Assembly (NCBI RefSeq): GCF_900156655.1
Contig: NZ_FTOG01000009.1
Coordinates: 164,585 to 228,584 of the forward strand
DNA: 64,000 bases
Direction: 5' to 3'
DNA from: Rhodobacter aestuarii
GTDB lineage: Bacteria; Pseudomonadota; Alphaproteobacteria; Rhodobacterales; Rhodobacteraceae
The notes below the pieces were generated by a model that saw only the letters and a program-made list of their open reading frames with translations, ran no database searches and was not told the origin of the DNA. Below, piece after piece: positions 63,855-64,000 of the stretch. The position numbers were made by a program, and so were the translations under genes. The first letter of the stretch is position 1. Each line of letters begins with the position of its first letter.

Positions 63855-64000
63855 CTATTGCCCGCGCCTATCCCCCGGTGGGGGTGGGTGACCCAGGCCG
63901 AGGCTGTCAAAGCCTTGCTCAGGGGCGGCGGCGGTCGCCGTGGTCATCGCCGTGCCCGCCAACGGCCCCGCTTTGTCATCCTTCGGGGGCCTCTCCCTGC
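63855..64000 (-). CDS. Possible C-terminal end of an unidentified protein (cut by window edge)
   Basis: A minus-strand frame is open from the window edge to a TAG at 63855 (about 48 codons). It reads Ala/Pro/Gly-rich sequence ending in HPPPPGDRRGQ. It could be the tail of a gene in the element, but the composition is low-complexity and no family can be named. Confidence 0.25.
   Translation of the reverse strand, partial: RERPPKDDKAGPLAGTAMTTATAAAPEQGFDSLGLGHPPPPGDRRGQ

Noticed and set aside
61628..64000. Second copy of the tRNA-Val 3' end as att site
   Set aside because: I scanned for the T-arm and acceptor sequence in the region and saw none inside the window; it may lie beyond the right edge.

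Overview
This is a GC-rich chromosomal segment from an alphaproteobacterium, most likely a member of the Rhodobacterales (Rhodobacter/Paracoccus-type). The evidence is the gene content and order: a SPOR-lipoprotein–dac–tmk–holB–tatD–MBL hydrolase cluster, a rpsA–ihfB–lapA–trpF–trpB cluster, a miaB–ompA–phoH–ybeY–corC–lnt–metK–trmB cluster, an NDUFS4-type complex I subunit gene, and a short SAM/SAH-type riboswitch in front of metK. The genus cannot be fixed from the sequence alone.

Layout. 1-6.3 kb: a minus-strand housekeeping block (AEC permease cut by the window edge, MBL hydrolase, TatD, HolB, Tmk, D,D-carboxypeptidase, SPOR lipoprotein), then tRNA-Ser(UGA). 6.6-8.8 kb: a gene-poor stretch with a probably truncated DUF6880-like gene, the NDUFS4-like gene and an unusual hairpin with a G-quadruplex-like loop. 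8.8-13 kb: uvrB, an orphan acidic protein, an orphan HExxH protein and an ABM-domain monooxygenase. 13-17 kb: a complete ABC importer (binding protein, two permeases, ATPase). 17-19 kb: two secreted proteins sharing a Cys-containing module, one gene carrying an apparent frameshift. 19.2-27.9 kb: an RpiR-type regulator divergent from a TRAP importer, an N-formylglutamate amidohydrolase homologue, a glutamine-synthetase-like ligase, an aldehyde dehydrogenase and an iron-type alcohol dehydrogenase. Together these fit an amino-alcohol (ethanolamine-like) catabolic route through gamma-glutamyl intermediates. 28-31.8 kb: YjbH/YjbF-type exopolysaccharide genes and two secreted microproteins. 32-35.3 kb: zinc uptake (znuB-znuC-zur divergent from znuA, with a Zur-box-like palindrome between). 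35.3-38 kb: mutarotase, GbsR-type regulator, and a membrane-tethered LuxR-type regulator overlapping a PepSY-like secreted protein. 38.4-39.4 kb: pentapeptide-repeat protein. 39.4-58.6 kb: a long minus-strand housekeeping run (trpB, trpF, lapA-like, ihfB, rpsA, a transglycosylase-like protein, nitroreductase, cmk, aroA, trmB, frameshifted queF, HNH, YdcZ-like, metK, lnt, corC-like, ybeY, phoH, OmpA-type protein, miaB). 58.7-61.4 kb: a 135-bp-repeat beta-helix-like membrane protein and a conserved hypothetical. 61.5-64 kb: tRNA-Val(UAC) followed by a truncated integrase and an MrcB-like/HNH modification-dependent restriction gene, which looks like the edge of a decayed integrated element carrying a defence gene.

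Two single-base deletions (near 17,467 and 49,162) break otherwise intact genes and could be real mutations or assembly errors. The most interesting regions are the 19-28 kb catabolic cluster, the metK riboswitch whose ribosome-binding site lies inside the aptamer, and the tRNA-Val-linked defence fragment.
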